Below, piece after piece: positions 34,849 through 44,128 of a stretch of 52,132 nucleotides of DNA. Position numbers and translations under genes: made by a program. Source of the stretch: Aphanocapsa sp. GSE-SYN-MK-11-07L. GTDB taxonomy: Bacteria; Cyanobacteriota; Cyanobacteriia; Thermosynechococcales; Thermosynechococcaceae. The stretch is taken from NCBI GenBank assembly GCA_019359715.1, contig JAHHGS010000090.1, forward strand, positions 1-52,132, in the 5' to 3' direction. Every line of letters begins with the position of its first letter. Positions within the stretch are counted from its first letter, which is position 1. Below the pieces are notes generated by a model that saw only the letters and a program-made list of their open reading frames with translations, was not told the origin of the DNA and made no database searches.

Positions 34849-36039
34849 ATGACTTCAACTCCTACCAAGCGACCCATATACTTAGATCATCAAGCGACAA
34901 CGCCGGTTGATCAACGAGTCTTAGCGGCAATGCTGCCTTACTTTACTGACCATCCCGGCAACCCCGCCAGTAATAGCCATCTCTACGGCTGGGAGGCAGA
35001 AGCCGCCGTTAAGCAAGCTCGCACCGCGATCGCCACTGCTATCCAAGCCACGCCCGCAGAGATTTACTTTACCAGCGGGGCCACCGAAGCCAATAATCTA
35101 GCGATCAAGGGCGTGGCGGAAGCCTATATTCAGCGCGGCAAGCACATTATTACTGTCCAAACCGAGCACAATGCCGTCCTGGAACCCTGCCGCTACTTAG
35201 AATCTTTGGGGTTTGATTTGACCTACCTGCCGGTGCAGCCGGATGGCTTAATTGACTTGCAGGAGCTAGAAGCTGCCTTTCGGAGGGATACGATTTTGGT
35301 TTCGGTGATGGCCGCCAATAACGAAATTGGGGTTCTGCAACCGCTAGCGGAAATTGGGGCGCTATGCCGTCGTCACGAAGCCTTATTTCATACCGATGCC
35401 GCCCAGGCGATCGCCAAAATTCCCCTCAACGTCCAAACTATGCAGATTGATCTGATGTCGATCACGGCTCACAAAGTCTACGGGCCAAAGGGAATTGGGG
35501 CACTCTACGTGCGGCGACGACATCCGCGCGTCCAATTGGCAGCTCAACTGCACGGCGGCGGTCAGGAACGAGGGCTGCGATCGGGCACCTTGCCCACACC
35601 GCAGATTGTTGGCTTGGGCAAGGCCGTTGAACTAGGTCTGGCAGAGCAAGCCCTGGAACAGCATCGCCTGAGCGAATCACGCCAACGCCTCTGGCAACAA
35701 ATCAGCACTTTAGAAGGCGTTTATCTAAATGGGCATCCTGAGCAACGGCTAGCGGGTTGCCTCAATGTCAGTTTTGAAGGTGTCGATGGGGCAGCTTTGC
35801 TGTTAGGGCTACAGTCGATCGCCGCTGTTTCCTCCGGCTCTGCCTGTAGCTCAGCGAGAGTGACACCTTCCCATGTCTTGCTGGCCTTGGGGCGATCGCC
35901 CTCTCTAGCCCAAGCATCTATCCGGTTTGGTATTGGTCGCTTCAACACTGCTGCTGAAATCGATCAAGTTGCCCAGCAGGTGATTGCCACGGTGCAGGCT
36001 TTACGATCGAGTAGAGTAGCAGAAACCCTCTACCATTGA
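34849..36039 (+). CDS. Cysteine desulfurase, IscS/NifS type
   Basis: A 396-residue PLP enzyme. K209 in SITAHKVYGPKG binds PLP. C333 in SSGSACSSARVTPSH is the persulfide Cys, and the SSGSAC plus long loop place it in group I. TSGATEANNLA is the N-terminal PLP-phosphate block. It frees sulfur from cysteine for iron-sulfur clusters and tRNA thiolation. No isc or suf genes are adjacent. Its stop overlaps the in-frame TTG of the following gene, whose more likely ATG is 6 bp downstream. Confidence 0.95.
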   Translation: MTSTPTKRPIYLDHQATTPVDQRVLAAMLPYFTDHPGNPASNSHLYGWEAEAAVKQARTAIATAIQATPAEIYFTSGATEANNLAIKGVAEAYIQRGKHIITVQTEHNAVLEPCRYLESLGFDLTYLPVQPDGLIDLQELEAAFRRDTILVSVMAANNEIGVLQPLAEIGALCRRHEALFHTDAAQAIAKIPLNVQTMQIDLMSITAHKVYGPKGIGALYVRRRHPRVQLAAQLHGGGQERGLRSGTLPTPQIVGLGKAVELGLAEQALEQHRLSESRQRLWQQISTLEGVYLNGHPEQRLAGCLNVSFEGVDGAALLLGLQSIAAVSSGSACSSARVTPSHVLLALGRSPSLAQASIRFGIGRFNTAAEIDQVAQQVIATVQALRSSRVAETLYH

Positions 36040-36044
36040 CAGCA

Positions 36045-37652
36045 ATGACAGACTCTTCTGCCAGCGGTTATACCCCAGACTACTGGCGCTATCTGCGAAA
36101 CTTGGGCATCAATTTATCTGCTCCTGAAACAGAAAAGATTACTCAAATTTTGGCGGCAACCAACTGGGAAGAGCCTCAATCTGGCCTAGATTGCAACAAC
36201 TTGGGGGTGCTAGCGCTGATTGGGGCTGAAGAAAGTGAGACTGGGCAGGAGCGAGATGCGTTTTTGGCGATGGCGATCGATATTTTGGAGCAAGGCGCAT
36301 CGGAGCATTCTCTCTGTGCTGCTCACTTAGCACTGATACACAGCATGATTGGTGAAGGTTCTCAGGCAGTCAACTTGTCTCAAATACACTTGCAAGCTGT
36401 GTTACAGCGTCGATATCAACCTGATCTAGATGAACCGCATGGCTTAATATACCTATCTTCGATTACTCAATATTTAAGCGACTATCAGCAAGAAGTGTTG
36501 CATGAACTGTTAATAGCTGCTGATGGTTATGAGCAGACTCTACGACTATTAGTTGAGGTGCTATTGCGATCGCACATGGTTTTCTACAATATCCACACGC
36601 TGCCTTCTCTACACTTAGCAGCCCATGTATGCCCCCAATCAGCCTCAATTAAGCTGCGGCTAGGGCTAGCGTGTTTGGCGAATAACCAGCTTGAAGGTCT
36701 GGTTTATTTACAACAGGCATGGCAAGCTAAACTCTCTGACTACGCAGTTTTGCAATCTTTGCATCTGATTTGTCGAGATATGCGAGATATGACTCAATCG
36801 CAATACTGGCATCAACTTGCTCAGCAGCACTCTATCGATTCTCTGCACTGGCGCTGGACAGAATTGCCTGTCGATAGTTCTTACACTTGGCTTCCCTTTG
36901 ATCACAATATTCTCCTTGCTGTTGAACCCAGCTTGCGGAGCATTGTTACGGATGTGTTACTAGCAGAAGGAGAATGGTTTGAACCGGAGCTGGAGTTTTG
37001 GCGAAATCAAGTGCAGCCGGGCATGGTGGTGATCGATGTGGGGGCGAATGCTGGCATTTATAGCTTTAGTACAGCCGCCAGAGTAGGCGAAACAGGGCGA
37101 GTGGTGGCAGTGGAGCCGTTTCCACAGTGCGTTGACCTGTTGATACAAACGTGCCAGCAAAATCAGTTTACCTGGGTCGATATTTATGCTGGTGCAGCCA
37201 GCGATCGCGAAGGACAAATCTACCTTTCCCTGCATCAAGCGAGTGAGCTGAATGAGGTGGTTGCAGAAGCCTCAACTGAAGATCTGGCGGCGGGTAAAGT
37301 GCAGGCAGTGCCCTGCGCGACTTTGGATAGTTTGTGCGATCGCTACAACTTGCAACGAGTCGATTTGCTCAAAATTGACGCGGAAGGTCACGAGTTGCAA
37401 GTCCTCCAAGGCAGCTTGCAGATCCTGAAAGAGTTTGCTCCGATTATCCTCTACGAAAACATTGCGGGCAGTCGAGGCGGTAATGTACCGGTGGCAGAGT
37501 TTTTACAGGCGCATGGATATCAATTGTTTCGCTACCAGCCCTATCTGCAAAAACTGCTGCCCGTCACCCTGGTGGACGTTCAAAATAGTGCCTACTTGAA
37601 TCTGATCGCTCTGCCTAAAAGTTCCTCGACAGGCGATAAAGGAGGGAACTAA
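36045..37652 (+). CDS. FkbM-family methyltransferase with N-terminal helical (TPR-like) domain
   Basis: About 535 residues from the ATG at 36045 (an overlapping TTG at 36036 would add three). The C-terminal third is a SAM-dependent methyltransferase: VIDVGANAGIYSF is the SAM motif, VVAVEPFPQC motif II, and LLKIDAEGHELQVLQGS the FkbM signature. The N-terminal 300 residues are helical and TPR-like, as in glycan-modifying FkbM proteins. Such enzymes often O-methylate sugars on lipopolysaccharide or exopolysaccharide; the substrate here is unknown. It overlaps the convergent dusB by 4 bp. Confidence 0.88.
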   Translation: MTDSSASGYTPDYWRYLRNLGINLSAPETEKITQILAATNWEEPQSGLDCNNLGVLALIGAEESETGQERDAFLAMAIDILEQGASEHSLCAAHLALIHSMIGEGSQAVNLSQIHLQAVLQRRYQPDLDEPHGLIYLSSITQYLSDYQQEVLHELLIAADGYEQTLRLLVEVLLRSHMVFYNIHTLPSLHLAAHVCPQSASIKLRLGLACLANNQLEGLVYLQQAWQAKLSDYAVLQSLHLICRDMRDMTQSQYWHQLAQQHSIDSLHWRWTELPVDSSYTWLPFDHNILLAVEPSLRSIVTDVLLAEGEWFEPELEFWRNQVQPGMVVIDVGANAGIYSFSTAARVGETGRVVAVEPFPQCVDLLIQTCQQNQFTWVDIYAGAASDREGQIYLSLHQASELNEVVAEASTEDLAAGKVQAVPCATLDSLCDRYNLQRVDLLKIDAEGHELQVLQGSLQILKEFAPIILYENIAGSRGGNVPVAEFLQAHGYQLFRYQPYLQKLLPVTLVDVQNSAYLNLIALPKSSSTGDKGGN

Positions 37653-38710
37653 ACACCTGCTGGGAGGGCGATCTCCTCGCTCAACTCAGACTCCTCTGGT
37701 TGATCCAGTAACTTGGCGATCACTTGGTCAATTAGATCTAAGCCTTGCTGAACGTTTTCAATTAAGCACAACTGTCCGCGCAGGTCGGCTGCGCCTGGAA
37801 AGCCTTTGGCATACCAGGTCATGTGCTTGCGGGCTTGGCGGACGCCGCGATCGCCCTTGTACTCCCAGAGGGCTTGCAGATGTTCTCTGGCGCATTCTAG
37901 GCGCTCAATCACGGTCGGGACTGGCTTGCGATCGCCCGTCTTCAGAAAATAGTCAATTTCCCCCACTAGAAAGGGATAGCCCATCGTGCCTCTGGAGCAC
38001 ATAACGCCATCGGCCCCAGTTTGCTCTAGGCAGCTCACCGCTGCTTCGACGGAAAAAATATCGCCATTCGCAATCACTGGAATCGCCAGAGCCGCTTTCA
38101 CCTGCCGAATCCACTCCCACTTGGCTGGGCCGTTGTAGCCTTGGGCGCGGGTGCGGCCATGCACGGTAATCATCTGCGCTCCGGCATCCTGCATTCGCTG
38201 GGCAAATTCTAGAATGTTGATTTCGTTTTCTGTCCAGCCAATTCGAGTTTTAACGGTCACGGGGACAGGGACAGCCTGCACCACCGCCCGGACGATCGCC
38301 TCGGCAGTGGCTGGTTCGCGCAGCAGAGAGGAACCACCGCCATTTTTGGTGATTTTGTTGACTGGGCAACCCATGTTGATGTCTACGGTGTCGGCCCCTT
38401 CTGCAACTGCTTTTTGGGCCGCTTCGGCCAAAAAGTCAGGGCGACAGTCGAAGAGCTGAATGCTAATTGGACGCTCGTTCGGGTCTACTTCCATGATTTT
38501 GGGCAAGTCCCGCACGTAGTGTAACCCTGTCGCATTCACCATCTCGGTGTACATCATCGAGTCAGGAGCATAGCGACGCACTAGCCGCCGAAATACCATA
38601 TCTGTCACCCCAGACAGGGGTGATTGCAGCACCCGACTGTTGACTTTGAGATTGCCAATTTGGAGCGGTGTGGCTAGACGAGCTTGCAGAGCGGGCGATA
38701 GAGCGGACAT
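37649..38710 (-). CDS. dusB: tRNA-dihydrouridine synthase, DusB type
   Basis: A 353-residue FMN enzyme. The catalytic Cys is C115 in DINMGCPVNKITKNGGGS. FMN contacts appear in LQSPLSGVTD, VKTRIGW, VHGRTR and NGDIFS; CSRGTMGYPFL follows. It reduces uridine to dihydrouridine in tRNA using NADPH. The N-terminus fits the family from the ATG at 38710. It overlaps the end of the FkbM gene by 4 bp on the opposite strand. Confidence 0.95.
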   Translation of the reverse strand: MSALSPALQARLATPLQIGNLKVNSRVLQSPLSGVTDMVFRRLVRRYAPDSMMYTEMVNATGLHYVRDLPKIMEVDPNERPISIQLFDCRPDFLAEAAQKAVAEGADTVDINMGCPVNKITKNGGGSSLLREPATAEAIVRAVVQAVPVPVTVKTRIGWTENEINILEFAQRMQDAGAQMITVHGRTRAQGYNGPAKWEWIRQVKAALAIPVIANGDIFSVEAAVSCLEQTGADGVMCSRGTMGYPFLVGEIDYFLKTGDRKPVPTVIERLECAREHLQALWEYKGDRGVRQARKHMTWYAKGFPGAADLRGQLCLIENVQQGLDLIDQVIAKLLDQPEESELSEEIALPAGV

Positions 38711-38726
38711 GGGGCAATCTGAACTA

Positions 38727-38778
38727 ACGAGAGGGATAGAATCCTCATAGATCCTCTCTCTAGCTTAATCTGACCCCA
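38727..38778 (-). terminator. Possible hairpin between the hydrolase and dusB
   Basis: GAGAGGGAT and ATCCTCTC flank a 13-nt loop within 38729-38762, with one bulged base. The outer sequence is also partly complementary. There is no clear T-run, so this is a weak terminator or a spacer structure. Confidence 0.3.
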
Positions 38779-38781
38779 AAC

Positions 38782-39699
38782 CTAAAATGAGCCTGTGGCA
38801 GAAACTTGCTGCTGCATCCAGCCGTGCAACATCGCATTCACAACTTCGGGGCATTCATCGTGGGGGCAATGACCGGCATCGACTAACTCTAGGGCAGCGC
38901 TTGGGTAGTAATGGCGAAATTTTTCGGCTTTGCCCGCAGTCATCCAGGGATCGGCGGCACCCCAGAGCAGCAGCAGCGGGCGATCGAGGGCTTGCAATAG
39001 CTGATCGAGCTTGCGGCCGGGCGGAGATTTGAATACCGCAGAGAACACGCCTAAAGCCCCTTCGTCGAGGGAGGGCTGATAGATTTCTTCCACTAAGCGG
39101 TCAGTTACGGCGGTGGGGTCTTTGTAGACTTTCAGCAAGGCTTTACGAATCTGCGATCGCTGTCGCATTTGCTGAAACAATACCCAGCTAAAAATTTCAA
39201 TCACGAACGGCAACTGTAAAATCTGGCGTTGCAGAGCAGCGATTTGCTGTTGCCAGGCTGGCTTAACGGTTTGAGTGTCGTCTGAAAAGGGGCCAGCGCA
39301 GTTGACTAAAATCAAACCCCGCACCCAGTCAGGACAATCGACGGCGAAACAAAGGGCCGCGTATCCGCCCAAGGAGTTGCCTGCAACAAACACAGGCGCT
39401 TGAATTACTTCCTGACAAAAGGACTGGAGCTGATCTCGCCAGAGTTCGCCCGTGTAGGTGAGCTGGGGTTTCTGGGAGCGGCCAAATCCTAGTAGGTCGA
39501 TCGCCCAGACTCGGTAGTGCTGCGAAAGTTCGGCGATGTTTTTGCGCCAGTGATCGGTAGAAGCGCCAAACCCATGCACTAAAAGCAGATTCTCCCCTTG
39601 ATCGCCTTTTTGAACATAATGAATTCGCCGCCCTTGCCACTGCCAATACTGAGATTGCAGCTCGATTTCAAAATCAGCCGTCACGGTTTTTCGCTCCAA
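38782..39699 (-). CDS. Alpha/beta-fold hydrolase
   Basis: A 305-residue hydrolase with the complete triad: S109 in GNSLGG, Asp in GAADPWM and His in AGHCPHDE. The oxyanion block is LVHGFGAS. The fold and motifs match the epoxide hydrolase/haloalkane dehalogenase-like superfamily, widespread in cyanobacteria with unproven substrates. No signal peptide is seen, so it is probably cytosolic. It is divergent from the futA-like gene. Confidence 0.92.
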   Translation of the reverse strand: MERKTVTADFEIELQSQYWQWQGRRIHYVQKGDQGENLLLVHGFGASTDHWRKNIAELSQHYRVWAIDLLGFGRSQKPQLTYTGELWRDQLQSFCQEVIQAPVFVAGNSLGGYAALCFAVDCPDWVRGLILVNCAGPFSDDTQTVKPAWQQQIAALQRQILQLPFVIEIFSWVLFQQMRQRSQIRKALLKVYKDPTAVTDRLVEEIYQPSLDEGALGVFSAVFKSPPGRKLDQLLQALDRPLLLLWGAADPWMTAGKAEKFRHYYPSAALELVDAGHCPHDECPEVVNAMLHGWMQQQVSATGSF

Positions 39700-39726
39700 G
39701 ATTTCCTATCTACGATTGTAAAGAAA

Positions 39727-39745
39727 GTTAACGAAGTCAGTTAAC
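39727..39745. promoter_or_regulatory. Two GTTAAC sites 13 bp apart
   Basis: Palindromic GTTAAC occurs at 39727-39732 and 39740-39745, between the divergent hydrolase and futA-like genes. It could be a binding site for a dimeric regulator, but no factor is known for it here. Confidence 0.25.
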
Positions 39746-39785
39746 AGGGCGATCGCCGGCCGAGGCAACAGTCGTCAGACCTATT

Positions 39786-39804
39786 GCAATTATTTTTCAT
39801 TAAT
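39786..39804 (+). promoter_or_regulatory. Weak Fur-box-like sequence upstream of futA
   Basis: GCAATTATTTTTCATTAAT agrees with the 19-bp Fur consensus at about 10 positions. The location, upstream of an iron-uptake gene, fits, but the match is weak. Confidence 0.22.
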
Positions 39805-39924
39805 GGTTTGGTAATAATGTATACCTACTGCCTGATTGCGATCTCCGGCTGCGTTGAGCGGCTGCAATTTGAGGTCAGATGTTTCCTGGCGGTGGATAAG
39901 GAAAGCAAAGGAATAAGTTCAGAT

Positions 39925-40980
39925 ATGGGCATGAAAAGACGGGCACTGCTGGCAACGGGCACGGCGATCGCAGCGGCAGCAATCCATCAGGTCTGGAGTG
40001 CCGAGCCGGGTGTTGCTCAGGCCAATAAAGTCGTTAACCTCTACTCGGCTCGCCACTACGATGCAGACAATAAGGTTTATCAAGCCTTCTTCAAAAAGAC
40101 TGGCATTAAAGTCAATTTAGTCGAAGCCCCTGCCGACAAGCTGATTGAACGGTTAAAAAGTGAAGGAGCTAATAGCCCGGCCGATGTCTTAATCACCGTC
40201 GATGCGGGCAATCTGTGGCGCACCCAGCAAGCGGGGCTGTTTCAGAAAGTCCCGACTTCTAGCTCTTTATATTCCAGAATTCCAGCCAACCTGCGTGACC
40301 CAGACGGATTCTGGTTTGGGTTTACCAAACGGGCGCGGGTAATTATCTACAACAAAACCAAGGTCAAGCCAGGAGAAATTGCCCGCTACGAAGATTTGGC
40401 TGACCCAAAATGGCGCGGCAAGATTTTAATGCGCTCCTCTAGCAATGTTTATAACCAGTCTTTGGTCGGATCGCTGATCGCTGCTCTGGGCGCGGCCAAG
40501 ACGGAAGCTTGGGCGAAGGGGCTGGTGGCCAATTTTGCCCGTCCACCCGAAGGCAACGACGTTTCGCAAATCAAATCCTTAGCGGCGGGGATGGGGTCTT
40601 TGTCAGTGGTTAATACTTACTACCTGGGGCGTTTAGCCAAATCGAGTAAAGCTGAAGACCGCCAAGCGGTGGAGAAAGTCGGCATTATTTTTCCCAACCA
40701 AAAAGATCGGGGCACCCATGTCAACATCAGTGGTGGTGGGATTGCCAAACACTCTCCCAATCGCAAGGCAGCCCAGTTGTATCTGGAATATCTGGCCAGT
40801 CCAGAGGCGCAGAAAATTTTTGCTGGCAATAACTATGAGTATCCCGTCGTGCCAGGAGTGGCGATCGATCCGGTATTGGTCAGCTTTGGCAAATTCAAGG
40901 AAGACAAGCTCAACCCGAAGGTCTTTGGTGGCTGGAACCGCGCCGCTATCCAATTGATGGATCGGGCGGGCTGGAAATAG
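39925..40980 (+). CDS. Fe(3+) ABC transporter substrate-binding protein, FutA/IdiA type
   Basis: About 351 residues from the ATG at 39925; the frame upstream to 39784 does not look coding. The N-terminus has a twin-arginine-like signal (MKRRALLATGTAIAAAAI). The mature part starts with VNLYSARHYDAD, and YYLGR contributes the tyrosine ligands typical of ferric-binding proteins. It binds Fe3+ in the periplasm and delivers it to a FutB/FutC importer, or in some cyanobacteria protects photosystem II. No futB or futC is in the window, which is common because fut genes are scattered. Confidence 0.93.
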   Translation: MGMKRRALLATGTAIAAAAIHQVWSAEPGVAQANKVVNLYSARHYDADNKVYQAFFKKTGIKVNLVEAPADKLIERLKSEGANSPADVLITVDAGNLWRTQQAGLFQKVPTSSSLYSRIPANLRDPDGFWFGFTKRARVIIYNKTKVKPGEIARYEDLADPKWRGKILMRSSSNVYNQSLVGSLIAALGAAKTEAWAKGLVANFARPPEGNDVSQIKSLAAGMGSLSVVNTYYLGRLAKSSKAEDRQAVEKVGIIFPNQKDRGTHVNISGGGIAKHSPNRKAAQLYLEYLASPEAQKIFAGNNYEYPVVPGVAIDPVLVSFGKFKEDKLNPKVFGGWNRAAIQLMDRAGWK

Positions 40981-41051
40981 GGAGTTCATTGCGCCATCTG
41001 CATAATCTTGGATTACTGTCTGGATAGATTTAGCTTAACTCCAAAATTATG

Positions 41052-41109
41052 CCGGGGGACTTCCCCCCGCGCCCCCGCTTTCTGGGGGCCTAACTCCCCC
41101 AGACCCCCC
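41052..41109. terminator. C/G-run inverted repeats between convergent genes
   Basis: Two hairpins sit back to back. CGGGGG (41053-41058) pairs with CCCCCG (41064-41069). CTGGGGG (41082-41088) pairs with CCCCCAG (41096-41102). They lie between the ends of the futA-like gene and shc, and could serve both. Similar C-run intergenic elements are common in cyanobacterial genomes. A T-run is missing. Confidence 0.5.
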
Positions 41110-41112
41110 GAA

Positions 41113-43098
41113 TTAGATAGACACATCCGATCGCGGTTTTGCTAATTCCTGGGCCTTGACTTGCAGGTTGAGCGGAATTTTTAGGGACTGTTGCTGCTGA
41201 ACGATCGCCCCGTACCGCCCTAAAGCCGTCAGCGGAAAGTGCTGCTGGTAGAGGTGATATTTGAGGTAAAAATGCCCTGGAAAGCCGGTGCCGGTAAAGT
41301 GGTCTTCGTCCCATTTGCCGTCGGCTTGCTGGGTGCTAATTAAATACTTGATGCCTTGCTCGATCGCTGTCCAGGCAAACTCGCCAGTTGCTTCGCCCGT
41401 CGCTAATAGGCCAATAATTGCCCAGGCGGTTTGGGAAGCTGTGCTGGGGCCTTGCCCCATTAGTTTGCGATCGCTGTAGCTGCGGCAGGTTTCTCCCCAG
41501 CCGCCATCCGGGTTTTGCTGACTGACCAGCCAGTTTGCTCCCCGTTGCAGGATTGGGTAGTCAGATTTAGGCGCGACTAAGGCCAGGGCAGCTAAGACGC
41601 CGCTGGTGCCATAAATATAGTTAACGCCCCAGCGCCCAAACCAGCAGCCTTCCGGTTCTTGCTCTCGCCGCAGGTAGGCTAAGGCTCGTTCAACGCTGGC
41701 TTCCCCCGTCGTCATGCCACAGCGCCCAATCATTTCTAGCACCCGTGCTGTTACGTCGGCGGTGTTGGGGTCGATCATCGCTTTCAGGTCGCCGTAGGGC
41801 AGTTGGTTCAGCCAGTCTTGGTCATTGTCAATGTCAAAGGCGGCCCAGCCCCCCGGTTTGCACTGCATGGTGGTAATCCAATTCACGCAGCGGACGATCG
41901 CCGCCTTCTTCAAGTCTTCATCTGGAAGCTGGACGGCTTGCAGCGCCATTACCACAACAGCAGAGTCATCGACATCGGGGTAAAACTGGTTTTCAAACTC
42001 AAATGCCCAAGCGCCGGGGGTGCCGGTTTTATTTTTGACTGCCCAATCGCCATAGCTGAGAATTTGCTTGCTGAGCAGCCATTCCCCGGCTTTGACCAAA
42101 TCAGGATTGTCGGCCGGTAAGCCAGAATCAATCAGCGATCGCATCACTAAGGCCGTATCCCAGACTGGCGAAACGCAGGGCTGCACCCAATAGGAATCTT
42201 CCGTTTCGACCGCAAACCGATCCACTGCCGCCATCCCTCGCCGCACGTAGGGGTCGGCTGCGTCGTAGCCCAAGCAGCGCAACGCCAGCAGCGAGTTCAG
42301 CATGGCTGGAATGATGCCTGCCCAGTCGCCAGTCGCCTCTTGCCGCTCTAACACCCAGCGCTCGGCTGCCTTAATCCCTTCTAAGCGCAGGGGAACTAAA
42401 TTAAAGGCTTCTCCCAGCTTAAACAGCCCGTCTAGCTCAACAAATAAATCCGTCCAGTCGCCGTTGCGGGGCAGTTGATCATTCGCCTGCTGCCGCCCAC
42501 CCACGTATAGCTCATCGACAGAAATTCGGGGAGTAGTGTCAAACACAGGCTTGCGATCGATCACAATCAGCAGCGGCACCGTGCTGCCCCTGGCCCAGCT
42601 CGACAGTTCGTAAATGGTGAATGGAAACCAGTCCGGCAACAGCATCACCGCTGGCGGCAGCGAAGGAATCCCCCGCCAGCTAAACGCGCCAATCAGCGCC
42701 AGGTGCAGCTTGGTAAAAATCCGGGTTTTGTTGACGCCGCCTTTGCTGAGAATAAAGTCTTTGGCTTTCAGCAAGGCTGGGTCAGCAGCAGGCACCCCCA
42801 GCAGTTTGAGCGCCATGTAGGTTTCGACTGAGGTGCTGAGGTCGCCGCCATCGCCGTAGAACAACTCCCAGCCGCCGTGCTCTCGCTGCTGCGATCGCAA
42901 ATAGTGCTCGGCCTTCGCCATCGGGCGGCCGCCGTCAGTCCCCCAAATTTTGTGCAGCAGCACCACCTCAGCCGTCATTGTCACATTTGATTCTAAAACC
43001 GCCCACCAGTAGCCGCTGGCATCCTGGGTCGAGAGGAGATGGTTTTGGCTGGCCGCGATCGCGGCTGCTAACTGGGCTGGGGTCACACGCTCTTGCAT
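41113..43098 (-). CDS. shc: Squalene-hopene cyclase
   Basis: A 661-residue terpene cyclase. The proton-donating motif is D375-V-D-D-S-A, with Ser instead of the usual Thr. QW repeats are spread along the chain, for example QQNPDGGWGE and QQADGKWDEDHF. The enzyme folds squalene into hopene at the membrane, the first step towards bacteriohopanepolyols, which stiffen membranes. Length and motif spacing are normal for the family. It is a stand-alone gene between a convergent futA-like gene and the Uma2 locus. Confidence 0.97.
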   Translation of the reverse strand: MQERVTPAQLAAAIAASQNHLLSTQDASGYWWAVLESNVTMTAEVVLLHKIWGTDGGRPMAKAEHYLRSQQREHGGWELFYGDGGDLSTSVETYMALKLLGVPAADPALLKAKDFILSKGGVNKTRIFTKLHLALIGAFSWRGIPSLPPAVMLLPDWFPFTIYELSSWARGSTVPLLIVIDRKPVFDTTPRISVDELYVGGRQQANDQLPRNGDWTDLFVELDGLFKLGEAFNLVPLRLEGIKAAERWVLERQEATGDWAGIIPAMLNSLLALRCLGYDAADPYVRRGMAAVDRFAVETEDSYWVQPCVSPVWDTALVMRSLIDSGLPADNPDLVKAGEWLLSKQILSYGDWAVKNKTGTPGAWAFEFENQFYPDVDDSAVVVMALQAVQLPDEDLKKAAIVRCVNWITTMQCKPGGWAAFDIDNDQDWLNQLPYGDLKAMIDPNTADVTARVLEMIGRCGMTTGEASVERALAYLRREQEPEGCWFGRWGVNYIYGTSGVLAALALVAPKSDYPILQRGANWLVSQQNPDGGWGETCRSYSDRKLMGQGPSTASQTAWAIIGLLATGEATGEFAWTAIEQGIKYLISTQQADGKWDEDHFTGTGFPGHFYLKYHLYQQHFPLTALGRYGAIVQQQQSLKIPLNLQVKAQELAKPRSDVSI

Positions 43099-43251
43099 AT
43101 TCGGGTCGCTAGCTCAAATGGAATCAAAAAATTGCTCAAACTTTCATATATTAATCCAGGCTGTTAATGGAGGGATAGCCACTTCAAAATCTGGCATTGC
43201 GGATTGCGTCGTCTTTGCTCTGACTCAGGGTCTTTTCGCTCCCTGAATTTG

Positions 43252-44054
43252 GGCGATCGCCCCTGTGAAGTTGGAGAGGCGCCAGGGCGATCGCTTACAG
43301 TTGAAATAACCTAAACACTTTTGAGGTTAGGTAATGCTTCAAATCGATCTAAACCAGCTGCCGACCAGCGCCGAATTACCCTGTTCAGACGAGACCCCTG
43401 TGGATAACGAAGACCAGAACTTTGTCCCCAATATTCTGCTATTTTTGCTGGAATATATCTGGAAGAACCGCCAGGACTGGTTCTTTGCCGTCGATATGGG
43501 GGTCTACCACACCACAGGGTTGAATCCGAGAGTGGCGGTGGTTCCCGATGGGTTTTTGAGTTTGGGGGTAGAGCGACGCAAAGGCGGAGGTTCCCGCAGT
43601 AGTTACGTGGTTTGGGAAGAGCAGAATGTCGTGCCCATGCTCACCCTAGAAGTGGTTTCTCAAACGCCCGGCGGTGAGTACGACGATAAATTAGGCATCT
43701 ACGCCAAACTTGGGGTGAAGTATTACGTGATTTACAACCCCAGATTTTGGCAGCGAGACCGGCATTTACCCTTGGAAGTTTATCAATTAGTCGAGGGGGT
43801 TTATCAGTTGCAGATCGGCGAACCCTGCTGGATGCCGGAAATTGGTTTAGGAATTGGGCGATGTGTATTACCCTCCGACCCTTTCGAGCGAGAGGTTTTA
43901 AGTTGGTTTGATCAGAAGGGCGATCGCTATTTGAGCGCAGAAGAGCAAGAACGATTCCGGGCCGAGCAAGAACAGAATCAACGAGAACGGCTGGAGGCGT
44001 TTTTACGATCGCAGGGCTTTGACCCAAACCACCTGCCTGAGTCATAAGGGCGAT
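43252..44054 (+). repeat. Direct repeat, copy A (upstream region plus Uma2 gene)
   Basis: Starts at a HIP1 site (GGCGATCGCCC) and ends after the Uma2 stop at a HIP1-like GGGCGAT. About 345 bp in the middle (about 43497-43840) are identical to copy B, while both ends have diverged. Confidence 0.9.
43334..44047 (+). CDS. Uma2-family (DUF820) endonuclease-like protein, copy A
   Basis: A 237-residue member of the Uma2 restriction-endonuclease-like family, greatly expanded in cyanobacteria. The PD...ExV...K core is visible in VAVVPDGF, LTLEVVSQT and DDKLGIYAKLGVKYY. The C-terminal tail is a charged coil (SAEEQERFRAEQEQNQRERL). The function of Uma2 proteins is unknown; they may be nucleases linked to mobile DNA. 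It is nearly identical to copy B, which carries an 8-residue tandem insertion in the tail. Confidence 0.92.
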   Translation: MLQIDLNQLPTSAELPCSDETPVDNEDQNFVPNILLFLLEYIWKNRQDWFFAVDMGVYHTTGLNPRVAVVPDGFLSLGVERRKGGGSRSSYVVWEEQNVVPMLTLEVVSQTPGGEYDDKLGIYAKLGVKYYVIYNPRFWQRDRHLPLEVYQLVEGVYQLQIGEPCWMPEIGLGIGRCVLPSDPFEREVLSWFDQKGDRYLSAEEQERFRAEQEQNQRERLEAFLRSQGFDPNHLPES

Positions 44055-44128
44055 TCCTTGCGTGATCCCTTGGGCGAATTGGTAAGCTTGAGTCAGCCGC
44101 TAAATTGGATTGAGTAAATCATTGTTCT

